DNA from: Synergistaceae bacterium
GTDB lineage: Bacteria > Synergistota > Synergistia > Synergistales > Synergistaceae
DNA: 6,589 nucleotides
Direction of reading: 5' to 3'
Assembly: GCA_031283975.1 (NCBI GenBank)
Contig: JAITAT010000142.1
Coordinates: 1-6,589 of the forward strand
Below are positions 1-5,379 of the stretch, one piece after another. The translations under genes and the position numbers were made by a program. Below the pieces are notes generated by a model, which was not told where the DNA came from, made no database searches, and saw only the letters and a program-made list of their open reading frames with translations. How positions within the stretch are numbered: position 1 is the first letter of the stretch; the number at the start of each line of letters is the position of its first letter.

Positions 1-195
1 GGCAAATATGTCATTATGCCTGACCATAACCACCTACTCTTAATTATTGGGGATGCCTGCGGACGCGCAATGCGCGCCCCTACAAACGGGCGAAAATTAT
101 TCCGCGGCCGCGTTATACAAAACGGAGCCGATCACATGCGTATACGGCAATACAGAGACGAAAATCAAATGAATAGGCAGAATGATTGTTTTTGA
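1..195 (+). pseudogene. Decayed REP-associated tyrosine transposase (Y1/IS200-like HUH) remnant, 5' end outside the window
   Basis: The first frame is open from base 1 to a TGA at 193-195 (64 codons) with no start in the window. It opens with YVIMPDHNHLLLII, the HUH-histidine strand of Y1/RAYT transposases; the HxH histidines are codons 25-27 and 31-33. CGRAMRAPT follows (58-84). After only four more codons the frame reads KLF-RGR-VIQN-GADHMRIRQY-RDENQ, which aligns well from memory with the C-terminal family pattern KLF-HDH-VIRN-EADYLRIWQY-IDENP. The roughly 30-40 residues normally between these blocks, which carry the catalytic tyrosine helix, are absent, and conserved HDH, W and P positions are substituted. 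I infer an in-frame internal deletion plus decay, so the product should not transpose. Such proteins normally nick REP palindromes on single-stranded DNA. Confidence is high for the family and moderate for the deletion, since the family pattern is recalled rather than searched. Confidence 0.72.
58..84. repeat. REP-like palindrome embedded in the transposase remnant frame
   Basis: The core CGCGC-AAT-GCGCG (64-76) is a perfect 5-bp stem with a 3-nt loop, extended by two GG/CC pairs past one A/C mismatch (61-79). In frame it encodes CGRAMRAPT. GC-rich palindromes of this type are dispersed in many bacterial genomes and are also found inside RAYT-type genes. Only one copy is in the window, so its repeat status is inferred from recollection. 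Confidence 0.5.
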
Positions 196-203
196 AACCG
201 CCA

Positions 204-232
204 TTGACGCGGCCGCGTTGAGCGCGTAAAAT
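204..232 (+). promoter_or_regulatory. Probable sigma-70-type promoter P1 of the rplU cluster
   Basis: TTGACG (204-209) and TAAAAT (227-232) are separated by exactly 17 bp, each one mismatch from consensus. Transcription would begin near 239, leaving a leader of about 80 nt before rplU. The -35 box lies 8 bp after the stop of the transposase remnant, so the remnant directly abuts the cluster's regulatory region. Confidence 0.6.
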
Positions 233-242
233 AATTTGGCTT

Positions 243-270
243 TTGCAGAATCGCTTGCGGCGGGTATACA
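243..270 (+). promoter_or_regulatory. Possible second promoter P2 upstream of rplU
   Basis: TTGCAG (243-248) and TATACA (265-270) are separated by 16 bp, and would give a start near 277, about 40 nt before rplU. It is weaker than the promoter just upstream, so this is either a tandem promoter or a chance match. Confidence 0.35.
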
Positions 271-317
271 AAGATCGTAAAAACGGCGCCCGAACGGCAG
301 CGGAGGAGGGAATCGCA

Positions 318-629
318 ATGTACGCATTGATTGAAACCGGGGGGAAACAGTATCGTGTTTCCGGCGGCGATGTGATAAGAGTGGAGAAAATAGACGCGGA
401 GCCGGGAAGCAGTGTCGATATAACGAAGGTGCTGCTCCTTGGGAAGGACGACGGGACTGTGACGGGTACTCCGTTGGTGGAGGGGGCCTCGGTGAAAGCC
501 ACCGTCGTCAAACACGGCAAAGAGGACAAAGTGATAGTGTTCAAGTACCGCCGCAAAAAGAACTACCGCAGGTTCCGCGGGCACAGACAGCGGTATACGG
601 AACTAAAGGTGGAAGCGATAAACGGCTAA
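318..629 (+). CDS. rplU: 50S ribosomal protein L21
   Basis: L21 is a 50S subunit protein that binds 23S rRNA; it is made here from the first gene of the cluster. The 103-residue product matches the usual length and has the family start [14 protein letters not shown], a central beta-rich region, and the basic C-terminal signature with [20 protein letters not shown] near residues 75-94. The ATG at 318 is chosen because it gives the family N-terminus and because GGAGGAGGG (302-310) lies 7 nt upstream. The same frame is open back to an ATG at 243, but that would add 25 residues foreign to the family and place the ribosome binding site inside the gene. prp follows 13 bp after the stop. Two candidate promoters lie within 115 bp upstream. 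Confidence 0.96.
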   Translation: MYALIETGGKQYRVSGGDVIRVEKIDAEPGSSVDITKVLLLGKDDGTVTGTPLVEGASVKATVVKHGKEDKVIVFKYRRKKNYRRFRGHRQRYTELKVEAING

Positions 630-642
630 ACGCGGCCCTGTT

Positions 643-975
643 CTGATAACGGTCAGGTATTCGAAAGAGGGAATTTATTCCATTTCCTCCGAAGGACACG
701 CGGGGCTGGTTCCCAACGGAAAAAACATCGTCTGCGCTTCCGTATCTACGTTGATGCTGGCGCTCTGGGTAGGGCTCGAAGAAATACTCGAACTCGGCGG
801 CGTGAAAAAAAATATCGACCGGAATAAACCGGAGATGAGTTTTGAATGGGATCCCGCCGTACCCGAAGTCAAGGTGCTGGCACGGACGATAGCGGCGTCA
901 CTCAAGGCGTTGGCGGATTCATATTCGGACCGTATAAAATATCGTGAGATCAATCAGGAGGACAGACAGGCATGA
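643..975 (+). CDS. prp: Ribosomal-processing cysteine protease Prp, apparent CTG start
   Basis: Prp removes the N-terminal extension of ribosomal protein L27, which is encoded next. Read from CTG 643 the product is 110 residues, close to the family length (about 106 in Staphylococcus aureus), and starts [10 protein letters not shown] like known members. The catalytic dyad is visible: His19 in EGHAG (codon 697) and Cys31 in NIVCASVS (codon 733), 12 residues apart as in characterised Prp. The frame is closed by a TAA at 619-621, and no ATG, GTG or TTG occurs between that stop and the catalytic residues. The first conventional starts (TTG 748, ATG 751) would give 74-75 residues lacking both His and Cys. 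CTG aligns with the family methionine; ATA 646 is a poorer alternative. No Shine-Dalgarno sequence is evident, so translation may be coupled to rplU. The stop overlaps the rpmA start (ATGA). Family assignment is firm; the exact start is inferred. Confidence 0.88.
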   Translation: MITVRYSKEGIYSISSEGHAGLVPNGKNIVCASVSTLMLALWVGLEEILELGGVKKNIDRNKPEMSFEWDPAVPEVKVLARTIAASLKALADSYSDRIKYREINQEDRQA

Positions 976-1262
976 AATTTATATTCGACATTCAGTTCTT
1001 CGCTCATAAAAAAGGCCAGGGCAGCAGTTCGAACGGCAGAGACAGCAATCCGCAGTATCTCGGAATTAAACGGGGCGACGGTTCGCTCGTCACGGCCGGC
1101 ACCATAATAGTCCGTCAGCGGGGCACGAAATATCACCCCGGACGCAACGTCGGAAGGGGCAAAGACGATACTCTCTTCGCGCTGGCTGGAGGGAAGGTCT
1201 CTTTCGTCACGAAATCGAACCGCAAGTTTGTCACCATCCTCCAAGAAGAGGCTCTGGCGTGA
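972..1262 (+). CDS. rpmA: 50S ribosomal protein L27 with Prp-cleavable N-terminal extension
   Basis: L27 is a 50S protein whose flexible N-terminus reaches towards the peptidyl transferase centre. The 96-residue product shows the family core [15 protein letters not shown], then [22 protein letters not shown] and [19 protein letters not shown]. It begins with a ten-residue extension, [10 protein letters not shown], directly before the normal AHKKG start. This matches the LNLQFF/A type signal that Prp cleaves in Staphylococcus aureus, so cleavage between Phe10 and Ala11 is predicted, with prp immediately upstream and overlapping by 4 bp. AGGAGG (956-961) sits 10 nt before the ATG, inside the end of prp. 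Downstream, 162 bp separate it from obgE; that gap contains a weak hairpin (CACGG 1280-1284 with CCGTG 1293-1297) and repeat copy A, but no clear terminator. Confidence 0.97.
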   Translation: MKFIFDIQFFAHKKGQGSSSNGRDSNPQYLGIKRGDGSLVTAGTIIVRQRGTKYHPGRNVGRGKDDTLFALAGGKVSFVTKSNRKFVTILQEEALA

Positions 1263-1304
1263 TATAAAGCCCGCCGGATCACGGGAATAAAACCGTGGAG
1301 TTCC

Positions 1305-1394
1305 GCCCCAAACCCCGCGAGGGGAGCGGTTCCCCCGGCCCCTTCATGAAATTCGAGAGGGCCGAGGAAGCTTGTTCCCATGCGAGTATGGGCG
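1305..1394 (+). repeat. Dispersed hairpin-rich repeat, copy A (between rpmA and obgE)
   Basis: This segment shares its opening GCCCCAAACCCCGC, a GGGGA...TCCCC hairpin, a CCCCTT tail, a GAGAG block and a CTTGTTCCC-type block, in the same order, with bases 5604-5731. Local hairpins are CCCC-gcga-GGGG, GGGGA-gcggt-TCCCC, GGAA(1366-1369)/TTCC(1375-1378) and CCCAT(1377-1381)/ATGGG(1388-1392). Compared with copy B it lacks roughly 35-40 bp carrying the longest hairpin. No T-run follows any stem, so it is not an obvious terminator and the operon may read through it. Similarity at the 3' end is weak, so the right edge is approximate. Confidence 0.65.
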
Positions 1395-1424
1395 GAGTTC
1401 ATGATTTTGGATGTGCTGACAATT

Positions 1425-2747
1425 ATGAAATTTATCGATGAAATAACGATTTCGGTCAGAGCCGGCGACGGAGGAAGCGGTTGCATGAGTTTTCTCCGCG
1501 AAAAATTCCGCCCAAACGGCGGGCCGGACGGAGGAAACGGCGGACGCGGCGGAGATATCGTCCTCAAGGCCGTCACGAACCTTCAAAGCCTCGCGGATTT
1601 GGAGCATAGGAAACGCTTTGTCGCGAAAAACGGAAACCACGGAGAGGGAAATTCCCGCAACGGAAGGGCGGGGGAGTCCGTGATCATTCCGGTTCCGTGC
1701 GGCACGCTCGTTTTTGACGCCGAAAGCAAAGAGGGAATAGCCGACCTTGTGGAGGCCGGCGATGTATGCGTAGCGGCGATGGGCGGCAGGGGAGGGCGCG
1801 GCAACAAGGTATTCGCGAGTTCTCTGCGCAGGGCGCCGCGTTTTTCGGAAAAAGGGGAGCGCGGCGAGGAACGCCCGTTGCGTCTGGAACTGAGGCTCAT
1901 AGCGGACATAGGCCTGATAGGGCTGCCAAACGCGGGAAAGTCCAGCATTCTCGCGGCGGTATCGAACGCCGCGCCAAAAATAGCGGATTATCCTTTCACA
2001 ACGCTTTCGCCCAATTTGGGAGTTATTTCCACCGATATTGATTCAGTCGTTATGGCCGACATCCCGGGTCTCATAGAAGGGGCGAGTCAGGACAAAGGAC
2101 TCGGCATATCGTTTTTGCGGCATATCGAAAGGACGCGCATGCTGCTGCATGTACTCGATCTGTCGTCGGGGAGCGCCGAGATCGTAGAGGACGACTGGCG
2201 CGTCGTAAGGTCGGAGATGGAACGGTACGATCCCGAACTTGGAAGCCGTCCCTGCATAATAGTGGGGAATAAATCCGATCTGTGCGAGGATTTGCCTGAA
2301 AAATCCGGAGCGCTCGCCGGTTTTTTTTCGGGGCTCGGAATGGAGTTTATGGTAACGAGCGCTCTCACTGAAGAAAATATTCCCGAACTTACAAAACGTG
2401 TTATAGATTTTTCGCGCGAACACCCGCGTCCAAAAGGGGAGGTTCGCATTTTCTCCGACGTGCGGGTTCTCGGGATGCAGGATCTGCCGCAAAGCGGGAC
2501 TAAACGCAAAATACAGATAGTGCCGACTCCCGGCGGAGCTTTCCGGGTAATCTGTCCGCAGTTGGAACAAGCGGCGGAGCGGTACGATTTTTCGCAGAGC
2601 GAGAACACGGCGCGTTTCACTCGATTGCTGAGAAAGTACAGGGTCGAAGAGTTGCTGGAGGCCGCCGGAGCGGCGGCGGGTTCGTCGGTGTCGATAGGCC
2701 ATTCGAGTTTCGATTTCTACCCGGACAATGACGATTTCGGAGGATAA
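1425..2747 (+). CDS. obgE: Obg/CgtA-family GTPase, 50S assembly factor
   Basis: Obg proteins are essential GTPases that bind the pre-50S particle and couple ribosome assembly to nucleotide status. The 440-residue product has three regions: the glycine-rich Obg fold (about 1-158, with KFRPNGGPDGGNGGRGGD and GGRGGRGNKVF); the G domain with G1 GLPNAGKSS (166-174), switch I FTT (191-193), G3 DIPG (212-215), G4 NKSD (282-285) and G5 SA (312-313); and a C-terminal OCT domain (about 360-433). The OCT domain is not universal in the family and is typical of Firmicutes-like and related lineages. ATG 1425 is chosen because MKFIDE matches the family start. In-frame ATGs at 1380 and 1401 would add 15 or 8 foreign residues, and 1380 lies inside repeat copy A. 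The ribosome binding site is weak (GGAT, 1409-1412). The 3' end overlaps nadD by 20 bp. The NCBI-style symbol could equally be obg or cgtA. Confidence 0.95.
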   Translation: MKFIDEITISVRAGDGGSGCMSFLREKFRPNGGPDGGNGGRGGDIVLKAVTNLQSLADLEHRKRFVAKNGNHGEGNSRNGRAGESVIIPVPCGTLVFDAESKEGIADLVEAGDVCVAAMGGRGGRGNKVFASSLRRAPRFSEKGERGEERPLRLELRLIADIGLIGLPNAGKSSILAAVSNAAPKIADYPFTTLSPNLGVISTDIDSVVMADIPGLIEGASQDKGLGISFLRHIERTRMLLHVLDLSSGSAEIVEDDWRVVRSEMERYDPELGSRPCIIVGNKSDLCEDLPEKSGALAGFFSGLGMEFMVTSALTEENIPELTKRVIDFSREHPRPKGEVRIFSDVRVLGMQDLPQSGTKRKIQIVPTPGGAFRVICPQLEQAAERYDFSQSENTARFTRLLRKYRVEELLEAAGAAAGSSVSIGHSSFDFYPDNDDFGG

Positions 2748-3363
2748 TTTTCAAGCCGGCCGGGAAAAATTAGGCATAATGGGAGGGACTTTCGACCCCA
2801 TACACTACGGTCATCTCTTTGCCGCTCAGCAAGCGCTCGGCGCTTTGTCGCTGAACCGGGTCATATTCGTTCCATCCGGGAATTCGCCGCACAAGAGTTA
2901 CGCCTCTATGGCATCGGCGGAAGATCGCTGCGCGATGACCGCGCTGGCCATAAAAGACAACCGGCATTTCGAGATATCCAGGATTGAAACGGACAGAACC
3001 GGGGCAAGCTATACCTCCGACACACTGAAGGAACTGACCCGCAGGCACCCAAACGCCGATCTTTTCCTCATCACGGGGCTCGACGCCGCGCTCGACATTC
3101 CCAACTGGCACGAACCGCGCGAAATATTATCGCTTTGCACCGTTGTGACAGTTGCGAGACCGGGCTATATTCGTGATAAAATAAGAGAGTTGGACGATAT
3201 CATACAGGACTCTTTGCTCATATTGGATACGGACCTGATAGACATATCGGCTACGGCGATAAGGCGGCATGTGCGCGAAGGCGGGTGCGCCCGGTATATG
3301 ACCCCGGATCCTGTTTGGAGGTACATAATGGAGAAAAAACTTTACTCCGGCGCGGAGGCGTAA
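2728..3363 (+). CDS. nadD: Nicotinate-nucleotide adenylyltransferase
   Basis: NadD transfers AMP from ATP to nicotinate mononucleotide, giving deamido-NAD in the cytoplasmic NAD pathway. The 211-residue product has the nucleotidyltransferase signature GGTFDPIHYGHL (19-30, with HxGH at 26-29), SPHK (53-56; PPHK is more usual), SYTSDTL (94-100), GLDAALDIPNWHEP (117-130) and the second ATP motif ISATAIR (173-179, usually ISSTxIR). It starts within the last codons of obgE (20-bp overlap) with no Shine-Dalgarno sequence in front of ATG 2728, so coupling to obgE translation is likely. The next ATG (2779) would remove the first beta strand. About ten extra residues precede the usual family start. 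obgE-nadD-rsfS neighbourhoods are common in bacteria. Confidence 0.93.
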   Translation: MTISEDNFQAGREKLGIMGGTFDPIHYGHLFAAQQALGALSLNRVIFVPSGNSPHKSYASMASAEDRCAMTALAIKDNRHFEISRIETDRTGASYTSDTLKELTRRHPNADLFLITGLDAALDIPNWHEPREILSLCTVVTVARPGYIRDKIRELDDIIQDSLLILDTDLIDISATAIRRHVREGGCARYMTPDPVWRYIMEKKLYSGAEA

Positions 3364-3372
3364 AAAATAACA

Positions 3373-4773
3373 ATGTTCAAATGGAAAAATATCCTGGTGT
3401 TTTTGCTTTTGGCCTCGTTCTCATTCGGGGTGGGGGTGCGTTACAGATTCAAACAGATAGAGCCTCCGGTCAGACCGCATATCGAGGAACCGGCTGTTTC
3501 GTCGCAGGACGCGGAGCCCGCGCCGCAAAAACTCGACATAGCGGGCAGGATCAACATACTGGTTCTCGGCGAGGACAATGTCGAAGGGTCGAAGCGCTCC
3601 GATACCATATTGCTGGCCACGCTCGACATCGATAACGAGAATATAAGGGTTCTCTCCATACCGCGCGACACGCGAATGCTGATACCGGGTTACGGCAGCC
3701 AAAAAATAAATCACGCCTACGCTTACGGCAGAACCGAGTTGGTCCGCGCGACATTGGAACGCTTTCTTGGCGTTCCGATATCGTATTACGTCAAAATAGA
3801 CTACGATAATTTTCCGAAACTCGTCGATATGGTCGGCGGCGTGGACATATTCGTGGGCAAGGCCATGAAGTACAAGGACGTGAGAGGGCACCTGGACATA
3901 AATATTCCCGCGGGCAAACAGCGCATGAACGGCGAGACCGCCTTGAAATACGTCCGCTTCCGCAAGGACGCGCTCGGCGACATAGGGCGGGTTCAGCGCC
4001 AGCAGCAGTTCATGAAAGCTCTGCTGCACAGGATGTATGAATCCGAGAATTTGCTGCGCTTCACATCGATAATCGACGAGATTAAAAACACCATCGTGAC
4101 GGATCTCCAGCCCAGCACCATTTTGCAGCTCGGTTATTTCGTGCGGAAACTCGACAAGGAAACCGACAAAATCTTTTTCATGATGCTTCCGGGGGTAGCC
4201 TCGATAATCGACAATCTTAGCTATTGGGTGTGTGACCGCAGCGAAGTGGAGCCTTTTCTGACGGCGAACACAGAACAGTTAAAAGAGATGACGAAGAAAG
4301 CGCGCAGCCAGCTTACCGCGGTCACGGTCGCGGACGACTACTCTCCGGATCACCCCGACGGAGTGAAACCCGCGGAGACTCGGGCCCAAGCCGCAGAGGC
4401 GGCGGAAGCTCTGCCCTCGCCGCTTGATATATCGCAGATTGTGGCGAGTATTCCCGAAGCGGTGGCGGTTCTGAACGGAACGGGAAAAAGCGGGGTAGGG
4501 CAGTCGGTGGCGTCGCACCTCCAGAAGATGGGAGTGGAAGTGGCCCACGTAGGTAACGCCAAGCATTTCGACTACAGGTCGAGCAATATAATATACCCGG
4601 AAAAACCGTCCGAAAACGATCGCGCGACGGCGAGACTGCTTTCACAGTTGTGCGGGATAAGTTCCTCACTCACGAGAACCAATAATCAGGCGTCCTACCC
4701 GTCGCTGATAGTTGGGCACGATTACGAGTCTCTATTACGGAGGCTCGAAAACAGTTACACGCAGATGCAATAA
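3373..4773 (+). CDS. LytR-CpsA-Psr (LCP) family protein with C-terminal LytR_C domain
   Basis: LCP enzymes transfer undecaprenyl-linked glycopolymers to the cell wall or other envelope acceptors. This 466-residue protein has a short cytoplasmic start (MFKWK), one N-terminal membrane segment (about 7-22) and an external remainder. The LCP domain (about 58-290) shows SDTILLATLD (76-85), LSIPRDTRMLIPG (94-106, with Arg98 and Asp99), KINHAYAYG (111-119), LKYVRFR (191-197) and GRVQRQQQF (205-213), the arginine and aspartate positions that bind the polyprenyl pyrophosphate. A linker rich in Ala, Glu and Asp (about 315-355) leads to a LytR_C domain (about 360-455, AVAVLNGTGKSGVGQSVASH). GGAGG (3354-3358) lies 14 nt before ATG, a long spacing. 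The gene follows nadD by 9 bp. The polymer it handles cannot be told from sequence; in a diderm host the substrate would be less obvious than teichoic acid. Confidence 0.9.
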   Translation: MFKWKNILVFLLLASFSFGVGVRYRFKQIEPPVRPHIEEPAVSSQDAEPAPQKLDIAGRINILVLGEDNVEGSKRSDTILLATLDIDNENIRVLSIPRDTRMLIPGYGSQKINHAYAYGRTELVRATLERFLGVPISYYVKIDYDNFPKLVDMVGGVDIFVGKAMKYKDVRGHLDINIPAGKQRMNGETALKYVRFRKDALGDIGRVQRQQQFMKALLHRMYESENLLRFTSIIDEIKNTIVTDLQPSTILQLGYFVRKLDKETDKIFFMMLPGVASIIDNLSYWVCDRSEVEPFLTANTEQLKEMTKKARSQLTAVTVADDYSPDHPDGVKPAETRAQAAEAAEALPSPLDISQIVASIPEAVAVLNGTGKSGVGQSVASHLQKMGVEVAHVGNAKHFDYRSSNIIYPEKPSENDRATARLLSQLCGISSSLTRTNNQASYPSLIVGHDYESLLRRLENSYTQMQ

Positions 4774-4775
4774 AA

Positions 4776-4798
4776 TATAAATGAAATATATATTTATA
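4776..4798 (+). promoter_or_regulatory. AT-only inverted repeat and possible internal promoter before rsfS
   Basis: The 41-bp gap between the LCP gene and rsfS is strikingly AT-rich. It contains TATAAAT (4776-4782) and ATTTATA (4792-4798), a perfect 7-bp inverted repeat, directly followed by the rsfS ribosome binding site. TATAAA also resembles a -10 box with TTACAC (4755-4760) 15 bp upstream, a short spacing. It could be a weak internal promoter or a leader hairpin affecting rsfS translation. Confidence 0.3.
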
Positions 4799-4814
4799 AG
4801 GAGAACGATTATGT

Positions 4815-5177
4815 ATGCCCGATGAAGTCACGCAATTCGCGGAGGAATATATGCCGGTAATTGAGGCGCTGAGGGGAAAACACGCTTTCGATCTCGACTT
4901 TGTCGATTTGCGCTCGGTGTCCGGTTTCACCGATGCGTTCATAATAGCGACGGCGTTATCCGAGATAAACGCGCGGGCGCTGCTTGACGCGGCTACGGAA
5001 ACTCTCGATAAAATGAAGCTGGGTTACAAAGTCGAAGGAGCGGAAAGCACCCGCTGGAAACTCGTCGACGCCGGAGGCGCCGTAATCCATATATTCAGCA
5101 AGACCGGAAGAGATTTCTACAAACTCGAAAGATTATGGGGCGACGCGCCGTCCATAAGGTTCGAAAACCAAGACTGA
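4815..5177 (+). CDS. rsfS: Ribosomal silencing factor RsfS
   Basis: RsfS binds L14 on the 50S subunit and blocks subunit joining when nutrients are scarce. The 120-residue product matches the family length and has the conserved run: TDAFIIATALS (39-49, usually TDYFVIASG), VEGAESTRWKLVD (73-85), GGAVIHIF (87-94), and RDFYKLERLWGDAP (99-112). ATG 4815 gives the only frame that encodes the protein. AAGGAG (4798-4803) is 11 nt from it. A second ATG at 4811, ideally spaced at 7 nt, opens a four-codon frame (MYAR, stop 4823-4825) overlapping the true start. It is the last gene of the cluster, followed by a long hairpin. Its company with obgE, rplU and rpmA fits a 50S assembly and silencing module. 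Confidence 0.95.
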   Translation: MPDEVTQFAEEYMPVIEALRGKHAFDLDFVDLRSVSGFTDAFIIATALSEINARALLDAATETLDKMKLGYKVEGAESTRWKLVDAGGAVIHIFSKTGRDFYKLERLWGDAPSIRFENQD

Positions 5178-5187
5178 AAAACAAAAG

Positions 5188-5230
5188 ACGGTCATGAATA
5201 TCGAGCATTTCACGCTCAATTCATGACCGT
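5188..5230. terminator. Long hairpin after rsfS, probable operon terminator without a + strand T-run
   Basis: ACGGTCATGAAT (5188-5199) and ATTCATGACCGT (5219-5230) form a perfect 12-bp stem. Inside it, GAGC (5203-5206) can pair with GCTC (5214-5217). It begins 10 bp after the rsfS stop. Downstream on the + strand there is only TTAAAAATGTCTT, not a T-run. On the - strand the stem is followed by CTTTTGTTTTT, so it is a better terminator for leftward transcripts. It may also act as a 3'-end stabilising structure. Confidence 0.6.
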
Positions 5231-5296
5231 TAAAAATGTCTTATAATAAATCTTATGTCAAATAGAGACTGATAAGAACTTTCCAACAGAATTAAA

Positions 5297-5305
5297 TGCT
5301 ATAAT
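5297..5305 (+). promoter_or_regulatory. Extended -10 promoter of the small-protein unit
   Basis: TGC-TATAAT (5297-5305) is an extended -10 with a perfect TATAAT hexamer, in an AT-rich stretch directly after the rsfS hairpin. The -35 region (AACTTT, 5277-5282) is poor, as is usual for extended -10 promoters. Transcription would begin near 5312 and continue to the terminator at 5544-5570, a transcript of about 260 nt. Confidence 0.6.
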
Positions 5306-5363
5306 AATCCGCGACGGGGCCTGTGACACTGGTGGAGTTGCGCGAAGGTTCTTTATCCTCTGG

Positions 5364-5375
5364 GAGGGAGGTGAT
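5364..5375 (+). promoter_or_regulatory. Near-perfect Shine-Dalgarno with possible occluding hairpin
   Basis: GGGAGGTGAT (5366-5375) differs from the full anti-16S complement AGGAGGTGAT at one base, and its GGAGG core (5367-5371) lies 8 nt before TTG 5380. This fixes the start of the small gene. CCTC (5357-5360) just upstream can pair with either GAGG at 5364-5367 or GAGG at 5368-5371, so the site could be masked in the folded mRNA. Confidence 0.6.
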
Positions 5376-5379
5376 TCGA

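Noticed and set aside
243..317. Upstream extension of rplU to ATG 243
   Set aside because: It would add 25 residues foreign to L21, overlap candidate promoter P2, and put the strong ribosome binding site inside the gene.
97..327. A 76-codon open frame on the - strand with hydrophobic stretches upstream of rplU
   Set aside because: It runs antisense through the transposase remnant and across the rplU ribosome binding site, and its sequence shows no family pattern. The + strand signals explain the region better.
2043..2702. Long - strand open frame of 219 codons inside obgE
   Set aside because: It is the antisense shadow of a well-conserved gene in a GC-rich third-position context; no domain is recognisable.
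3421..4029. Long - strand open frame of 202 codons inside the LCP gene
   Set aside because: It is an antisense shadow; the + strand carries every LCP motif.
5323..5379. Upstream GTG start for the small protein at 5323
   Set aside because: There is no suitable ribosome binding site before it, and the near-perfect site at 5366-5375 lies inside the extension, pointing to TTG 5380.
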